In this document: positions 10,544-22,083 of the stretch, one piece after another | Position numbering within the stretch: the stretch's first letter is position 1 | Layout of the letters: every line of letters starts with the position of its first letter | DNA from: Thamnidium elegans | Taxonomy: Eukaryota > Mucoromycota > Mucoromycetes > Mucorales > Mucoraceae | Assembly (NCBI GenBank): GCA_025201345.1 | Contig: JAIXMG010000014.1 | Coordinates: 248,001 to 312,000 of the forward strand | Length of the DNA: 64,000 nt | Reading direction: 5' to 3' | Made by a program: the position numbers and the translations under genes | The notes under the pieces: generated by a model | Databases searched by the model: none | Seen by the model: only the letters and a program-made list of their open reading frames with translations | What the model was told of the DNA's origin: nothing

Positions 10544-11918
10544 TTTTGTATAAGTATATAATGTTTTGGATATGTGGTGTGGGTGTGTCAGGGGGGTATT
10601 CTTTTTTTTTTTCTAGCTTTTTTTTTTAAATTATAAGAAAACGAGAGAAAAGAGAGGTTATGAGTTCAACCAATTTATAATCGAAAAGAATAAAGGATTA
10701 AGTATAATTTCCTAAATAACTTAGGCAAAAAAAAAAAAAAAAAAAAAAAAAAAGGAGCTGTGATCTCGGTATCACAAATGACTTGTGCGATACACAAGAC
10801 ATAGTAGTGAAGTAATATTGTATGGGGTGCGCAGGAGGAAGTTAAAAGTATTACTACTATGAATTAGCTTTCTTGGCGAGTTTTTTTTCTAACTTTAGTG
10901 AAGATTATTAATAAATGTAAAGTGAAAATATAAGAATAAGTTTAATTAACGTTTTTGTAAGTGATCACTAGACATACCCCATTGCCACAATCGAGTCGTA
11001 ATTATGTTGTCAGAAATGATCAGCAACGATGGTAATTCGCTTTTAATAAATACTCGTATAATGGGATGTTCGGGGACATCTGGAAAGTAAGTGGGTTACA
11101 CTACTATACACGAGAATTTATTTATTTTCAATCACGGGCTGGTTATATTTCCAAAACAGCAATCATATTCCATTGCTCCACCTTTAAATAAATCAATTTA
11201 CCCTAGAGCACTCTTGTTTTTCTCTTAAAAAAAACCATACGTCCATGATTTAGTCCGGAAGTTGAACTATTACTAGATATATTTTTTTTTGTAAATGTGT
11301 GGTAAATATGATATTGTTAATATTTACTTTATTTTAATAAAGAAAAAAAAAGGTCCTGTCATTATAATATTTGTCTCTTCATTAGCAAACAAAGATCACA
11401 AGATATATATTTGGGACATTATTGCAGAATACTTGGTTCTAAGACGACCCAGTAGTCTTTGTAATATTTTCTTAAGCGCCAAAATAAAGAACACAGTGAC
11501 AGAATATTGAAATTTATAGTACAATCCATTATACAATTGGGGCAGCAATCTTTTAAATTGAGTGTACTGTTAAAAAAAAAAGCAAGTGCATTACTTGTTA
11601 CCAGATAATCTTTAAGTAAAAAGAACAGTCTAACTCTTTCAGGTACGAAAAAAAGAAACATTAACTCGATAAAATGAGAATCCATTAAATCATATGCGAA
11701 GTTATATTATAGGTATAGCGCGCATAAATAACTGAAAAGGAAAATATAATCACATTTTGAAATCTATTTAAAGTAAACAACTAAAAATGTAATAATTCAC
11801 CTGCACGGACCTCGTGGCACACGCAGTTTCAATAAGTTTTATTTGTGGCACGCGAAGACAGACATATCTTTTTAGCGGCCTCTAAAGGCTTTTGTAATTC
11901 ACTAGTATGATAACGAAC

Positions 11919-11953
<35 letters not shown>

Positions 11954-12261
11954 AAGTCAGACATGACAGCCGCAGGGGGGAAAGTCGGCTAGTAAGACAA
12001 TTACTCAATCGGCAGTTTAGTTAATAAGATGTATTCAAGGGTATCATATTGGGGATAAAAACGTAAGAAACCAGTAAGCCAATGAGACAGTCTATTGTAT
12101 TTCATAAGTAGTACATAACTGATATTTGAGTTAAGCAAGCATTAAAGTGTAATAATGAAGATTTTAGCAATTAGGCCATGAATATAAAGGCAGATAAATA
12201 CAGTTGTATATTTCATACTATATGAGTTTGTTTCTAATAATAACTCGTACGTCTTTTCTAG
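10544..12261. other. Intergenic with two very long homopolymers
   Basis: Contains A27 at 10727-10753 and T30 at 11921-11950. The small open frames at 11295-11510 (plus) and 11419-11685 (minus) overlap each other and have no family resemblance, so no gene is called. Confidence 0.55.
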
Positions 12262-12649
12262 CCTTTACAATTATCAACGACAAAGGAATACTGGAAAAGA
12301 CTTGCTAGCAAGAAAATTCAGGAGTTGAAACAGAAAAAGTCATCTTACAACATTATTATCACAAGCAACTTACTCTCGATCACGATTGCCAAAGCGCCAA
12401 AAACATCTTGTAATATTGCATTACTTTCAAGTATCTGCAATATGAATTGCTAACCTCTTTGTTATTCCTTTTTTTTAGAACATCGCTAAAGATCTCATGT
12501 ATCTTGACGACCTCAAAGAAAGCGTTGGAACTATTGTTGAAAACGCTTCCAGGGCCACTGTTGTCGCTGACAGAAAACCTGCTATTTCAAAACATAAGTC
12601 TGTAGACACTCGTCGTTTTGTCACTACAATTTTAAGAATGAGACTCTAA
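12262..12649 (+). pseudogene. Two exon-like pieces of an unrecognised protein
   Basis: After TTTTCTAG at 12261 a frame reads EYWKRLASKKIQELKQKKSS and is followed by a GTAATA at 12410. A second piece after CTAAC and a T-rich acceptor at 12478 reads NIAKDLMYLDDLKESVGTIV, then DRKPAISKHKSVDTRRF and a stop at 12649. The splice signals look good. However, joining the two in the only open frames creates an immediate stop, and no start exon was found upstream. It is probably a broken gene, or one missing an exon I did not recognise. No function can be proposed. Confidence 0.35.
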
Positions 12650-12816
12650 CTTTATTATCCGTATTATATAGACTTGCAATGAATCAAATAATAGATGTAT
12701 CTAATATATCACAAAATACGTAATATTCAGGATGAGAAAAGATTTCTAAGCAAGGCAATTAATGAAATGCATAACATAAAGACTGGCGACAAACAAACCC
12801 AAAAATATATTTACAA

Positions 12817-12982
12817 ATGTATGTATGCATCTATGTATCAGAAGAAAGTGTTTTAAATGTTTTATTGTATAGTTTAGAAACAATGCTTCATGATGAGTAT
12901 TTATATGATACAGATGAGCAAAATAGCGAGAATGATTATATTGTTAAACTACATGATCCTATCATGGCATTAGATTACGATG
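12817..12982 (+). other. Exon-like open stretch ending in a donor site
   Basis: Within this interval the frame MLHDEYLYDTDEQNSENDYI runs to LHDPIMALDYDG, where it meets GGTAAGTG. Composition and donor look exon-like, but no downstream exon in phase was found before the next gene. Confidence 0.25.
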
Positions 12983-13951
12983 GTAAGTGTATTTTTATTG
13001 TGATTTTCTTCACAATGTATCACCTTTAAACAATTTTGACTAACAAGAACCCATTTTTGGTTCTAGTGGAAATCAAAGAATATTTTTATACAAATGCTTC
13101 TATGATACACTATAACTTAATATATTATTTATTCACTTTTTTTTTTTTAGTTTTAACAAGAATATTTTCTGACAGTTTAACAATACTTTTTATAAAATAT
13201 TATTTTCTACGAACCAAAAAATAAACAATATCCTAGATATAATATGAATTCTCGTAGAAAAAAAAATAAAGATAGAAAATGTTTTACTCCATAATTTAAA
13301 GAAACACTGTCTGTTTGATACTAGTAATTTTAACTCGTTATGACGGAATTTTATTTTTATCGTCGCACATACTTATCGTGCTTATCTAAACTTTACCTGT
13401 ATCCCACACACAAAAAAAAAAATAAAAATAAAAAAAAAAAAGAAGCATATATCCTAATGAGGTTTTAAAGAATTAAACTACCTTGTCTACAAGGAGTAAA
13501 ATCGCTGTCAAGTGTAAAGCAATACATTTTAAAAGACCTATACACATATATACATATATTTATTTATTTCTCGAACCAAATACAAATTAGATTTATATAA
13601 CATTTAAAAAGTAAAAAAAAAGGAACAATAGTTTTTCCAATACCAAAAATGAGAGAATATAAAGCGTGTATTGCGAATAGAATACTAAATAAGACACAAT
13701 TTTTTTTTTTGCTGTTGTCATGTATAGTATAGCGGTTTAACTTTCTCCCCTCTATCATAGTGAGAATATTAAATCAATTTAATGCTTTCCGTAGTAAATG
13801 TTTGAATTGTTGGATATGATGTGATTTCTCAGATCTAAAACGTCAACATTAAGAAAGAATACGTTTCACGGTTAAGCTTCAAGTGTATATAAGAAGAGGA
13901 TCAAAAAAGGTCTTTTTTTTTTTTTCTTTACTATTATCATTTACACTAAAT
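12983..13951. other. Intergenic region upstream of the TauD gene
   Basis: AT-rich DNA with short A and T runs. No gene recognised. It ends in the putative promoter of the dioxygenase gene. Confidence 0.5.
13886..13893 (+). promoter_or_regulatory. Putative TATA element of the TauD-type gene
   Basis: TATATAAG lies about 60 bp upstream of the ATG at 13952, with a T-rich leader between them. Confidence 0.4.
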
Positions 13952-14445
13952 ATGCCTCCAAACACTACTACCTCTGTTGAATCTGTCTCCGAACAATTCC
14001 AAAAATTGAACTTGAAACAATTGGCTCGTGAAAAGGGTACTTATCAAATCTTCCCAAAGATTTCTGTAAGTTTTCCAAATAATACTTCATGTGTAGAAAT
14101 GATACTAACGACCCACCCCCCTTTTTTTTTGCACAGTATCCCGCTCTCGAGCCTTTCGAGCATCATGATGTAGGAAAACTTGGTGATCCCAAAAAGGCTT
14201 CTCTTTATGATAGTGCTAAAACTGTCTTTGATTTAACTCCTACTATTGGCACAGAAATCCACGGTATCCAATTATCTCAATTAACTGATCAACAAAAAAA
14301 TGACTTGGCCTTATTAGCCGCCGAAAGAGGTGTTGTATTTTTCCGTGATCAAGATATTGATCCTTACCAAGCCGTTGAGTTAGGTAGATATTTCGGTCGT
14401 CTGTAAGTTTTTTTATATGATTAATTTTTATGTCGATCCTAACTC

Positions 14446-14477
<32 letters not shown>

Positions 14478-15390
14478 TCATATTCACAATACCGTTGGTC
14501 ATCCCGAAGGTCTTCCAGAACTCATTACCCTTCTTTACGACGAGAAAAAGTAATTATAACCCAAATATGTGCACATAAATTTTGCGTTTAACCTGTTATA
14601 TTATTTAGTCCTGATACTGCCAAGTACTTTGAGGGTAAATCTGCCGCTGATGGTAAGTCTAAAAAAATATCGTTACTCAAATTATTATTCATCTAACTTT
14701 ACCGTTGCTCTTTTTTCAACAGGTTGGCACAGTGATATCACATATGAAAACCAACCAGCCGGTTTATCTATATTAAAGATCGACACAGTGCCTAGCGTTG
14801 GAGGCGATACACTCTGGGCCTCTGCTTACGAAGCTTACGATAAGTTATCTGCACCTTTACAAAAATTCCTTGAAGGACTTTCTGCAGTGCATACAGGTCA
14901 AGTTCATACTGATAATGCTAAGCGCACAGGACAGTTCATTCGTCGTGACTTTGTTGATTCTGTTCACCCAATTGTTCGTACTCACCCTGTCACCGGTTGG
15001 AAGGGTCTCTTTGTTCAACCTGGTTTCACCAAAAAGATTGTCGGTTTGAATAACCGTGAGTCTAAAACTTTACTCGAGTACTTATTTAATCATATCAGTG
15101 GAGGACATGACTTCCAAGTTCGATTCAAATGGACTGAGGATACAGTTGCTATTTGGGATAACAGATCTACTTTCCACTGTGCTATATTTGATTACTTTGG
15201 TCATGGTAAACGTCATGGTTGGAGAGTTACACCCACTGTAAGTTTGATCACAAAAATATATTTTTTTGCATTTGATTTTTTCGTACTTAATTTTTTTCTT
15301 CTTCTTTTAAAATAGGCTGAAAGACCTTACTATGATCCCAATAGTAAATCAAGAAGACAAGATCTCGCTGAAAAGGCTGCTAAACAATAA
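13952..15390 (+). CDS. TauD/TfdA-family alpha-ketoglutarate-dependent dioxygenase (sulfonate dioxygenase type)
   Basis: Six exons: 13952-14065, 14137-14402, 14478-14549, 14609-14652, 14723-15237 and 15316-15390. They sum to 362 codons (361 residues) in one frame. The iron-binding triad is visible as GWHSDITYE (His-x-Asp) and the distal His in HCAIFDYFGHGKRHGWRVTP, and the family pieces GVVFFRDQD and LHIHNTVGHPE are present. Family members use 2-oxoglutarate and O2 to release sulfite from taurine or related sulfonates in the cytosol, and yeast Jlp1 is the nearest well-known type. The exact substrate cannot be read here. Intron 2 carries a T16A15 palindrome right before its acceptor. A TATATAAG lies about 60 bp upstream. 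The F-box gene follows 125 bp downstream on the same strand. Confidence 0.9.
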
Positions 15391-15515
15391 ACATTTATTC
15401 TTTTTTTTAAAAAAAATAAAGTTAATAGTCCGTATCAACGGGATTACGAAATAAATAACCTCTTCTTTTTTTCTTTCTTTCTTTTCTTTGCACTTTTTAC
15501 TCGAAAAAGACAAAA

Positions 15516-17363
15516 ATGACAAGCTATAACCTACGCTCATGGAGTGAATTACCGGCCGAGATATTACAACATACATTACGAAAAGTAGATGATAAAAAAA
15601 CTATTTTCCAATGTCAACTTGTCTGTAAAACATGGCAAAAGTCCGCCGAACGAATTGGTTACCACACTATTGACTTTACAAGTTATGATTCTCAATTAAA
15701 AAAGTTCGTCGACACTTTACAATCGTCAGAACATTTAGGAAAACTTGTAAACAGATTCAATTTCAATAAAATATTTCATAACCCCGACAAACCTTGGGAT
15801 CCCAAAGGCCATTTTGATAAGCTGAGCGACCATTGTCCCAATGTACAAGTTATTACAACTGGACATGCCTGCTATTCATTATGGTTACGTTTGCTTACAG
15901 AAAAAGACAAGTGGAAAAAATTACTGGAAATTCCAAAGCCTTTTCAAAGTAATGATATACAGGTGTATATGGCAACTGCTTTCGCGTTTAATGATAGACT
16001 CACCCACCTCATACTCGCCTTAAAATCACCAGAATCTAGAACCGTTGCCTTAACGAGAGGCCTACGTGTGAAGTTACTATCAGACTTATCGACATTCAAG
16101 TCTTTAAAGCATTTGGGTATACATAGGCCCAACGGTATGAAATTGGAAGAAGTAGATGAAATCCTTGATACTTGTCCGCAACTTGCTAGTCTAACAATTC
16201 CTCTACTGTACGAAAACACTGAAACTGCCCAGGACCCTTTAGAAACTATAGCAATACATTCTGTAGCAAGACGTTCTGCTGAGTTATTAGATAAAATCAA
16301 ACTTTTAAAACCGAAAACAAGTCTGAAAAAATTGAATTTTAACGTAACAACTGACGGTGGAGACGAAACACTAACCTATATAATGCATGTAATGCCTAAT
16401 CTGGACTTACTTCAATTCAATCAAGATATCAGTATTTCTGATGAGAAACGGAATATAGTTTATAGCGTCCCAGTTATAAGTTCTTTTCTTCAATATGGTC
16501 TCCATAGAAAATTCTTTGCGGTAAAGTACCTCGGGTGTGAAGATATAAGTTCAGTATTATCTGTATATTGGCGATCTGAAGCATACAGGGCAACTAAGAA
16601 GGAAATATCGCTATCAATAGATGGAAATGGTTTTCTCGGCAACTCTTTCCCCGCTAAACCTTCTATCAGTATTTCAGGTAGACGTGATGTAACGGTTTCT
16701 TATACCTCGTTGGAAGGGACTTCTACGCCAGTTGAGCTAATAGAAAGAATGGGGCCAGTTTTAATCAATTTAAATGTCAAATTATCCCCTCCAGTTGCAC
16801 CCAGTGAGACGGAGGAAACAATAGCTATATATCAAGGATACTTTTTGGATCATGTATTTGAAAGATGTCGTTCGTTGAAAAAACTAGAATGTTCTTTCCC
16901 TACGCTACAATCCTGTAATCCTGAATTATCAACTAATGCATCGATTGAGGAACTTGATTTGAATTTTACTGGAATTAACCCCACTGTATTATACCAACTA
17001 TCTGTTCGATTACCAAACTTGAAAATAATGACATTTATAGAAAACACTTTTATAAAATATGACGGAAGACCTATCAAAGGAAGGAAAATGACCATTAATA
17101 TGCCATATACTAAATTTGATAAATTATGCATCGAGGAAACACCTAAAAAGGACTATGCGCATTTCTTTTTAAAGTTCTCGAATGAAAATGGAGATCAATA
17201 TTTCTATTCTGCACTCAAGCCTGGAATGACTAAACTAGAAAAGTGTACATTTACGAACTACTCTGATAAATTGGATAATAAATCATCATACTTCTTATAT
17301 ATTAGGTGTCAAGATATTGGCGACTTAAGCATTCGGCTTGGATTGACAAGGATAAAATTCTAA
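15516..17363 (+). CDS. F-box protein with a long leucine-rich C-terminal region
   Basis: Single exon of 615 residues. Residues about 8-50 (SWSELPAEILQHTLRKVDDK through VCKTWQKSAER) form an F-box, the Skp1-binding motif of SCF ubiquitin ligases. The rest contains irregular leucine-rich segments such as LTHLIL, LKHLGI, LASLTIPLL and LKKLNFNV, typical of the large Mucorales F-box/LRR-like families that present substrates. The substrate is unknown. No other domain or membrane segment is present. A degenerate head-to-tail copy begins about 140 bp after the stop, so this is the surviving member of a local duplication. The start is chosen because the F-box begins a few residues later and the duplicate aligns from the same point. 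Confidence 0.85.
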   Translation: MTSYNLRSWSELPAEILQHTLRKVDDKKTIFQCQLVCKTWQKSAERIGYHTIDFTSYDSQLKKFVDTLQSSEHLGKLVNRFNFNKIFHNPDKPWDPKGHFDKLSDHCPNVQVITTGHACYSLWLRLLTEKDKWKKLLEIPKPFQSNDIQVYMATAFAFNDRLTHLILALKSPESRTVALTRGLRVKLLSDLSTFKSLKHLGIHRPNGMKLEEVDEILDTCPQLASLTIPLLYENTETAQDPLETIAIHSVARRSAELLDKIKLLKPKTSLKKLNFNVTTDGGDETLTYIMHVMPNLDLLQFNQDISISDEKRNIVYSVPVISSFLQYGLHRKFFAVKYLGCEDISSVLSVYWRSEAYRATKKEISLSIDGNGFLGNSFPAKPSISISGRRDVTVSYTSLEGTSTPVELIERMGPVLINLNVKLSPPVAPSETEETIAIYQGYFLDHVFERCRSLKKLECSFPTLQSCNPELSTNASIEELDLNFTGINPTVLYQLSVRLPNLKIMTFIENTFIKYDGRPIKGRKMTINMPYTKFDKLCIEETPKKDYAHFFLKFSNENGDQYFYSALKPGMTKLEKCTFTNYSDKLDNKSSYFLYIRCQDIGDLSIRLGLTRIKF

Positions 17364-17506
17364 TTGACGTGAAATCGAATCTTCAGTATCAAGCCTTCCG
17401 TGACTTGACTGTTCATTTTGGTTATAGAGTTTTCAGTTTAATTAATAAAAAATAATAATTTCTACTTTATGCTTTTTTTTTTTTTCTCAAGTAAAAAAAA
17501 AAAACA

Positions 17507-19290
17507 ATACCAAACTATAACCTATGTTCATGAATTGAAATACCCGCAAGGATATTACAATATACGCTACGTAAAATAGATGGTAAAGGATTTATTTTCT
17601 AATGTCAACTTGTCTGTAAAGCCTTGCAAAAGCCCACCGAACAAATTACTTGTCATAACCATTGCCTTTACAAATTACAATAATCGGTTTACAAAGTTTC
17701 AACAGTCTTCTGAACACTTGGGAAAACTTGTAAACATTGCCCTGTTTCCACAAAATATTTTATGTGCCTGACAAACCTTGGGATCCCAAAGGTTGCTTTA
17801 AACAACTAAGCGACTGTTGTCCAAGTGTACAAGTTATGATAACAGGGACATTTCTTTTTTTCCATTATGGCTACAATTGCTTACAGAACAATACAAATGG
17901 AAAAAATACTACAGGAAATTACATGACCTTTTCAAGATAGTGATATACAATTATATATGGCAACTGCTTTCGCGTTTAATGATAGACTCATCGCTCTCAT
18001 GCTCACCTTAAAAAACATTCAGGCTCACGAGATTTCTTATTAGATAAAAAAAAAAAAAAATACGCATGAGCTTATTATCAGACCTATCAAATTTTAAATG
18101 TTTAAAGAGTTTGAATATAAATAGGCCTCATAGCTTCAAACTGGAAGAAATAAAGGAATTCCTTAATAATTGCTCGAAACTTGCTAACATATCAATCTTT
18201 GTAACCTGTAAAGACAACAGAAATACTCTGAATCCTTCAGAAATTGAAGAGCTTGGTTCTGTTGAGTCAATAGACAAAATTAAGCTTTTTAAACCTAAGA
18301 CAGCCGTAAGAACATTAATTTATGATGTAACAAATAATGGTGGAGATAAAACACTGACCTACATAATGCGTGTATCGCTTAATCTAGAATCCCTTCACTT
18401 CAATCAAAAGCTATCGGTCTTTCCGATGAGAAACGGAATATAGTTTATAGTGCCCCAGTTATAATATCGTTTCTTCAATATGGGCTACGCAGAAAAATCT
18501 TTGATGCCAGATGTCTCTCTTGTGAAGATATAGGTTCAGAGTTATCCGTATATTTTCAATATGAAGCATATGAAGCAACTGAAAAGAAGGGGGATATCCT
18601 TAACAATAGAAGGAGCTAGTGTTTCTGACGTCACCTCCCCACCTTTTATCAATATATTTAATAGCCCTAAAGTAACGGCTGATTATGACAATTTTGAAGG
18701 AACTTCTACATTTGTTGAACTGATAGGAAAAGTAGGATTGTATTTGTCTAATTTGGGTATCAGATTTGCTCCTCAGCATTCACTCAGTATATCCAAGGAA
18801 GCAAAAGCTATTTATCAAGGGTATTTTTTGGATCATGTGTTCAAATACTATCCTTTATCGAAAAAACTAGATAGCTCTTTCGATAAGCTACAATCCTGTA
18901 ATACTGATCTATCGAACAACACGTCGATTGAAGAATTCCGCTTATAAGATAGCGAGATCTCTCTCGCCGCATTATATCAAAAATCTGTTCGATTACCAAG
19001 CCTGTCATTTATAAAAGGAAAACAGATTTATACCGTATAGTGGAAGCCAATTTAAAGGCTATCGACAAGCTAGAAATTGAGCAAAAATGTTCTAGAAACT
19101 TTACACATTTCTTTTGAAAGTATTCGAATGAAAATGGAGATCAATACGTCTATTCTGAACTCGTGCCGAACTATACTAAATTATTAAAGTGTACAATACT
19201 AACAAACTGAATAGTAAAATAGCTACTTTTTACATCTTCGATGTCAAGCTGTTCGTGGCTTGGTCATTATATTGGATGAAACGATTATGG
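17507..19290 (+). pseudogene. Decayed tandem duplicate of the F-box gene
   Basis: The sequence follows the preceding gene along its whole length, with the same peptide landmarks in the same order: EHLGKLVN, PDKPWDPKG, TLTYIMRV, YQGYFLDHVF, LQSCN and SNENGDQY-like remnants. The start codon is lost (the ATGACAAGC region reads ATACCAAAC), the F-box has stops and frameshifts, and the remaining open pieces (18066-18443, 18561-18947) are separated by stops. An A-rich insertion lies near 18048-18060. Expression of a functional product is unlikely. Confidence 0.85.
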
Positions 19291-19356
19291 CACTTTAAAC
19301 TTTTTTTTTTTATTTTTTTATTTTTTTTTTATAGTCACTTGTTCTACATTACACTG

Positions 19357-20169
19357 ATGGAATCGGATTTAATATTTGAACCTAAAGCAAGATACCTTTC
19401 TTTACACGGATCTTATATTGACAGACTTGCCGAACAAGCTCATGAGTTAGTCACGCCGGAATGTATTGAAAATAAAGAGAAACGCGATAAGGGCGGGCAC
19501 CATGTCACCGTAATTAATCATTTGGAGATGGCTAGTTTAATGCCAACACCTCCAGACTCGACAAAGAAGGCGGCTAAAAAACATTTACAAACTAGTTTAA
19601 GGCATGTAAATAGACTTATTATCGATAAATTTGGTGAGCCAGCGACCTGGGAAAAACCTATTGATTTAGGTCTGGGAACTACAAGAGAAGATGAGGCAGT
19701 TTCCTATTTTCGTGTACTGTTTTGGCCGTTTGGTCAGAATATGAGAGGTTATCTTGGACTAGGCCAATCTAATTTTCATATCACGGTCGGGTTCAAGCCG
19801 CGTGATGTACATTTATATAAGGGACCCGCAACATTAATATGTTTAAAAGAAGGACAGACTTGTACCACCACTCAAATGGATCTACTGGTGAAATACGCCT
19901 ATTTTTATCATAGAGATCGTGAATTTATTCGGAAACTTTATCAAACTTGTTGGAGGCACGGATACTATCCTAAAACTATTCGTCTAACCAGTATTCTTAT
20001 GCAGTGTAATAATTACCAAGTATGAAAAAAAAAAACTTACATTCATATACTGATTCCCCTACTCTTTATTATAGCTTTCTTTGTGACCATGTATCACGAA
20101 CTATTTAAAAGAAAACAATCAACAACAACAACGGAAGCAACTCCACTTCTTGGTGTACATGTTGAATAA
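19357..20169 (+). CDS. 2H phosphoesterase-like protein (two His-x-Thr motifs)
   Basis: Exon 1 runs 19357-20005. With a donor at 20006 (GTAATA) and acceptor at 20073-20074, exon 2 runs 20075-20169, giving 247 residues. Two HxT motifs about 110 residues apart, in GGHHVTVIN and NFHITVGFK, are the catalytic signature of the 2H phosphoesterase superfamily (LigT / cyclic phosphodiesterase-like, acting on 2',3'-cyclic phosphate or related RNA ends). The domain context also recalls fungal and plant 'Swiss Army Knife' RNA-repair-like proteins, which I suggest only as a relation. The substrate is unknown. If splicing instead used the GTATGA donor at 20020, or the intron were kept, the protein would end after SILMQCNNYQ plus a few residues. 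The start is placed at the ATG after the T-rich leader. The gene converges with the reticulon gene. Confidence 0.7.
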
Positions 20170-20282
20170 ATGCTTTTTATTTTTATTTTTTTATAATTTA
20201 ATAAAAAGTTACTATTTTTTTTAAAAAATCGTATACACGTAAAAAAAAGGGGGGGGGGAAAGGAAAAAGAACGAAAAGAGAA

Positions 20283-21389
20283 TTATTCAGCCTTTTTAGG
20301 TTCTTGGGATGGAATAGCGCCAGATGCGGAGACGCCGGGAGCAGCAGCAGAAGCACCAGAGGTTTTACTCTTGATAAAACTTCTTGTTTGCTCAGTTAAT
20401 TCCTTTACTTTTTCATTTGCAACACCACCATACTTCTCAGCTAAAATACGAGCATTCTTGGATTGAACAGCTACGTGATTATCAACTAGTTCTTTATTTT
20501 GAAGGTATAAGCGGGGAATAGAGAAAGCAGAAAGTACGAAAAATCCGACCAAGTATTTTGTAGAGACAAATTTTGCAAGAGTCCAGACCAAATAAGAAGC
20601 AATCAATGAAATGGCTGATTTCCAATTATCTTCAATCAATACCAATTTTGTTATTTGTTGTGTGATCACTTCAACAACGTCAATAGTTAATTGTGCTGTA
20701 CGTAAGACGCGATCACGAGGAATATAACTGCCCTTAGCTTCAAGGCGTTGACTGTGAGGGTTAGCAATATTCTCACTAGATTTACCTCCAATAAATCGTT
20801 GTCCTTGCTTATGTGTATTTACAAATATCCAGTTTAAACCAGTGACAAGGGTAAACAAACCAGCTGAGATTTGTAAAAGTGAATAATATTGTGTTAAAAT
20901 CAAAATACCAAGTGTACCGACAAGGAATGAAGCACTCTTCTTGGGGTACTCCCAGTAAATAAGTGACTCGGCCTTTGTTTTCAAATAGGTAGGGGCGTCT
21001 AACAAGAAAAAAAAAATTAGGTTCTTTCCAAGAAATCACGTCATATATATATATACGTGTGTGTACACTTACCATCTTCAAAGTTAATTTTAGGAGAGGT
21101 ATAACGGAAATTTTTAGATGCTTGAGTTGGGTTAATAGGAGAAGAAGGTTCGGTTTGTTTAATAGGGGTAACTTGAACTGGTTTAGTAGAAGGTGGAGGG
21201 GTATTAATGCCAATGTCCTTGTTAAAAGTAGCAGGTACAGGTACAGGTGCTAAAATAAAATGTTAGTTATAGTTGATGACTAGACCAAGTATTATTTTAC
21301 TTACGAACAGTAGCAGAAGGAATAGGCGATTCAACCATTTTATTAGTCTCGACAGAGGTGTCAATAGAGGGAGGAACAAGATCAGTCAT
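20283..21389 (-). CDS. Reticulon-like ER membrane-shaping protein
   Basis: Exons on the minus strand: 21389-21305, 21249-21073 and 20998-20283, giving 325 residues. After a Pro/Thr-rich N-terminus comes the reticulon homology domain: an LIYWEYPKKSA-type opening, then a hydrophobic hairpin (FLVGTLGILILTQYY to GLFTLVTGLNWIFVN), a loop of about 70 residues, and a second hairpin (AISLIASYLVWTLAKFVS, YLVGFFVLSAFSIPRLY). Reticulons wedge into the outer leaflet and keep ER tubules curved. The C-terminus is Ala/Ser/Pro-rich. All introns have GTAAGT donors. It converges with the 2H-phosphoesterase gene, about 110 bp away. Confidence 0.9.
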
Positions 21390-21601
21390 TTTTATTATTT
21401 CCTTTTTATTAAAAAAAAAATTAGAAAGAGAAAAGAAAGAGAGAAAGAAAGACTAGTGAAAAAAGATGTATATTACGTGTTTTTTATAAAAAAAAATGCA
21501 TGATAGAGTTTCATCATTATTATCCTCCTTTATCTTTAGTGACACATGAAATTTTATTTACTGGGCGTTTTTTTTTTTAGGTCAAATGATTTTTCAGATT
21601 A

Positions 21602-22052
21602 TCATTTGATTTTCGTTTCATCTTCATCATTCTCTTCGTCTTTAAATACAAGCTGGATAGCATTTGTATACTTTGGTAATAATGGCAATTGTTTGATAGG
21701 AATAGACATCATATCAAAACTAAAACATACGTTAGACTGTTCTTGAGAAAGTACTGGTACTTTTGGATAGCGTTGACTGAAATGATTTAATAATGTAAAC
21801 CGGGCATTCATTCTATTATAAATAAAGTTAGCACAGATTTTTTTTTTAAACAGCACTTGTAAAATACTTGCCTTTTTCCTACGTCAATCGCTTCTCCGGT
21901 TGTACTGTGACGTTTAGCAATAGCTTTATCGAGACTTGCATCTTCTAATGTTGCTTCATGTATTAATACTGTCGCATCTTTTCCTGCCTCAACAAGTCTA
22001 TTACAAGGTCTAGTATCACCAGAGTAACTAAGGAAACAAAGCAGTCAGTATC

Positions 22053-22083
<31 letters not shown>

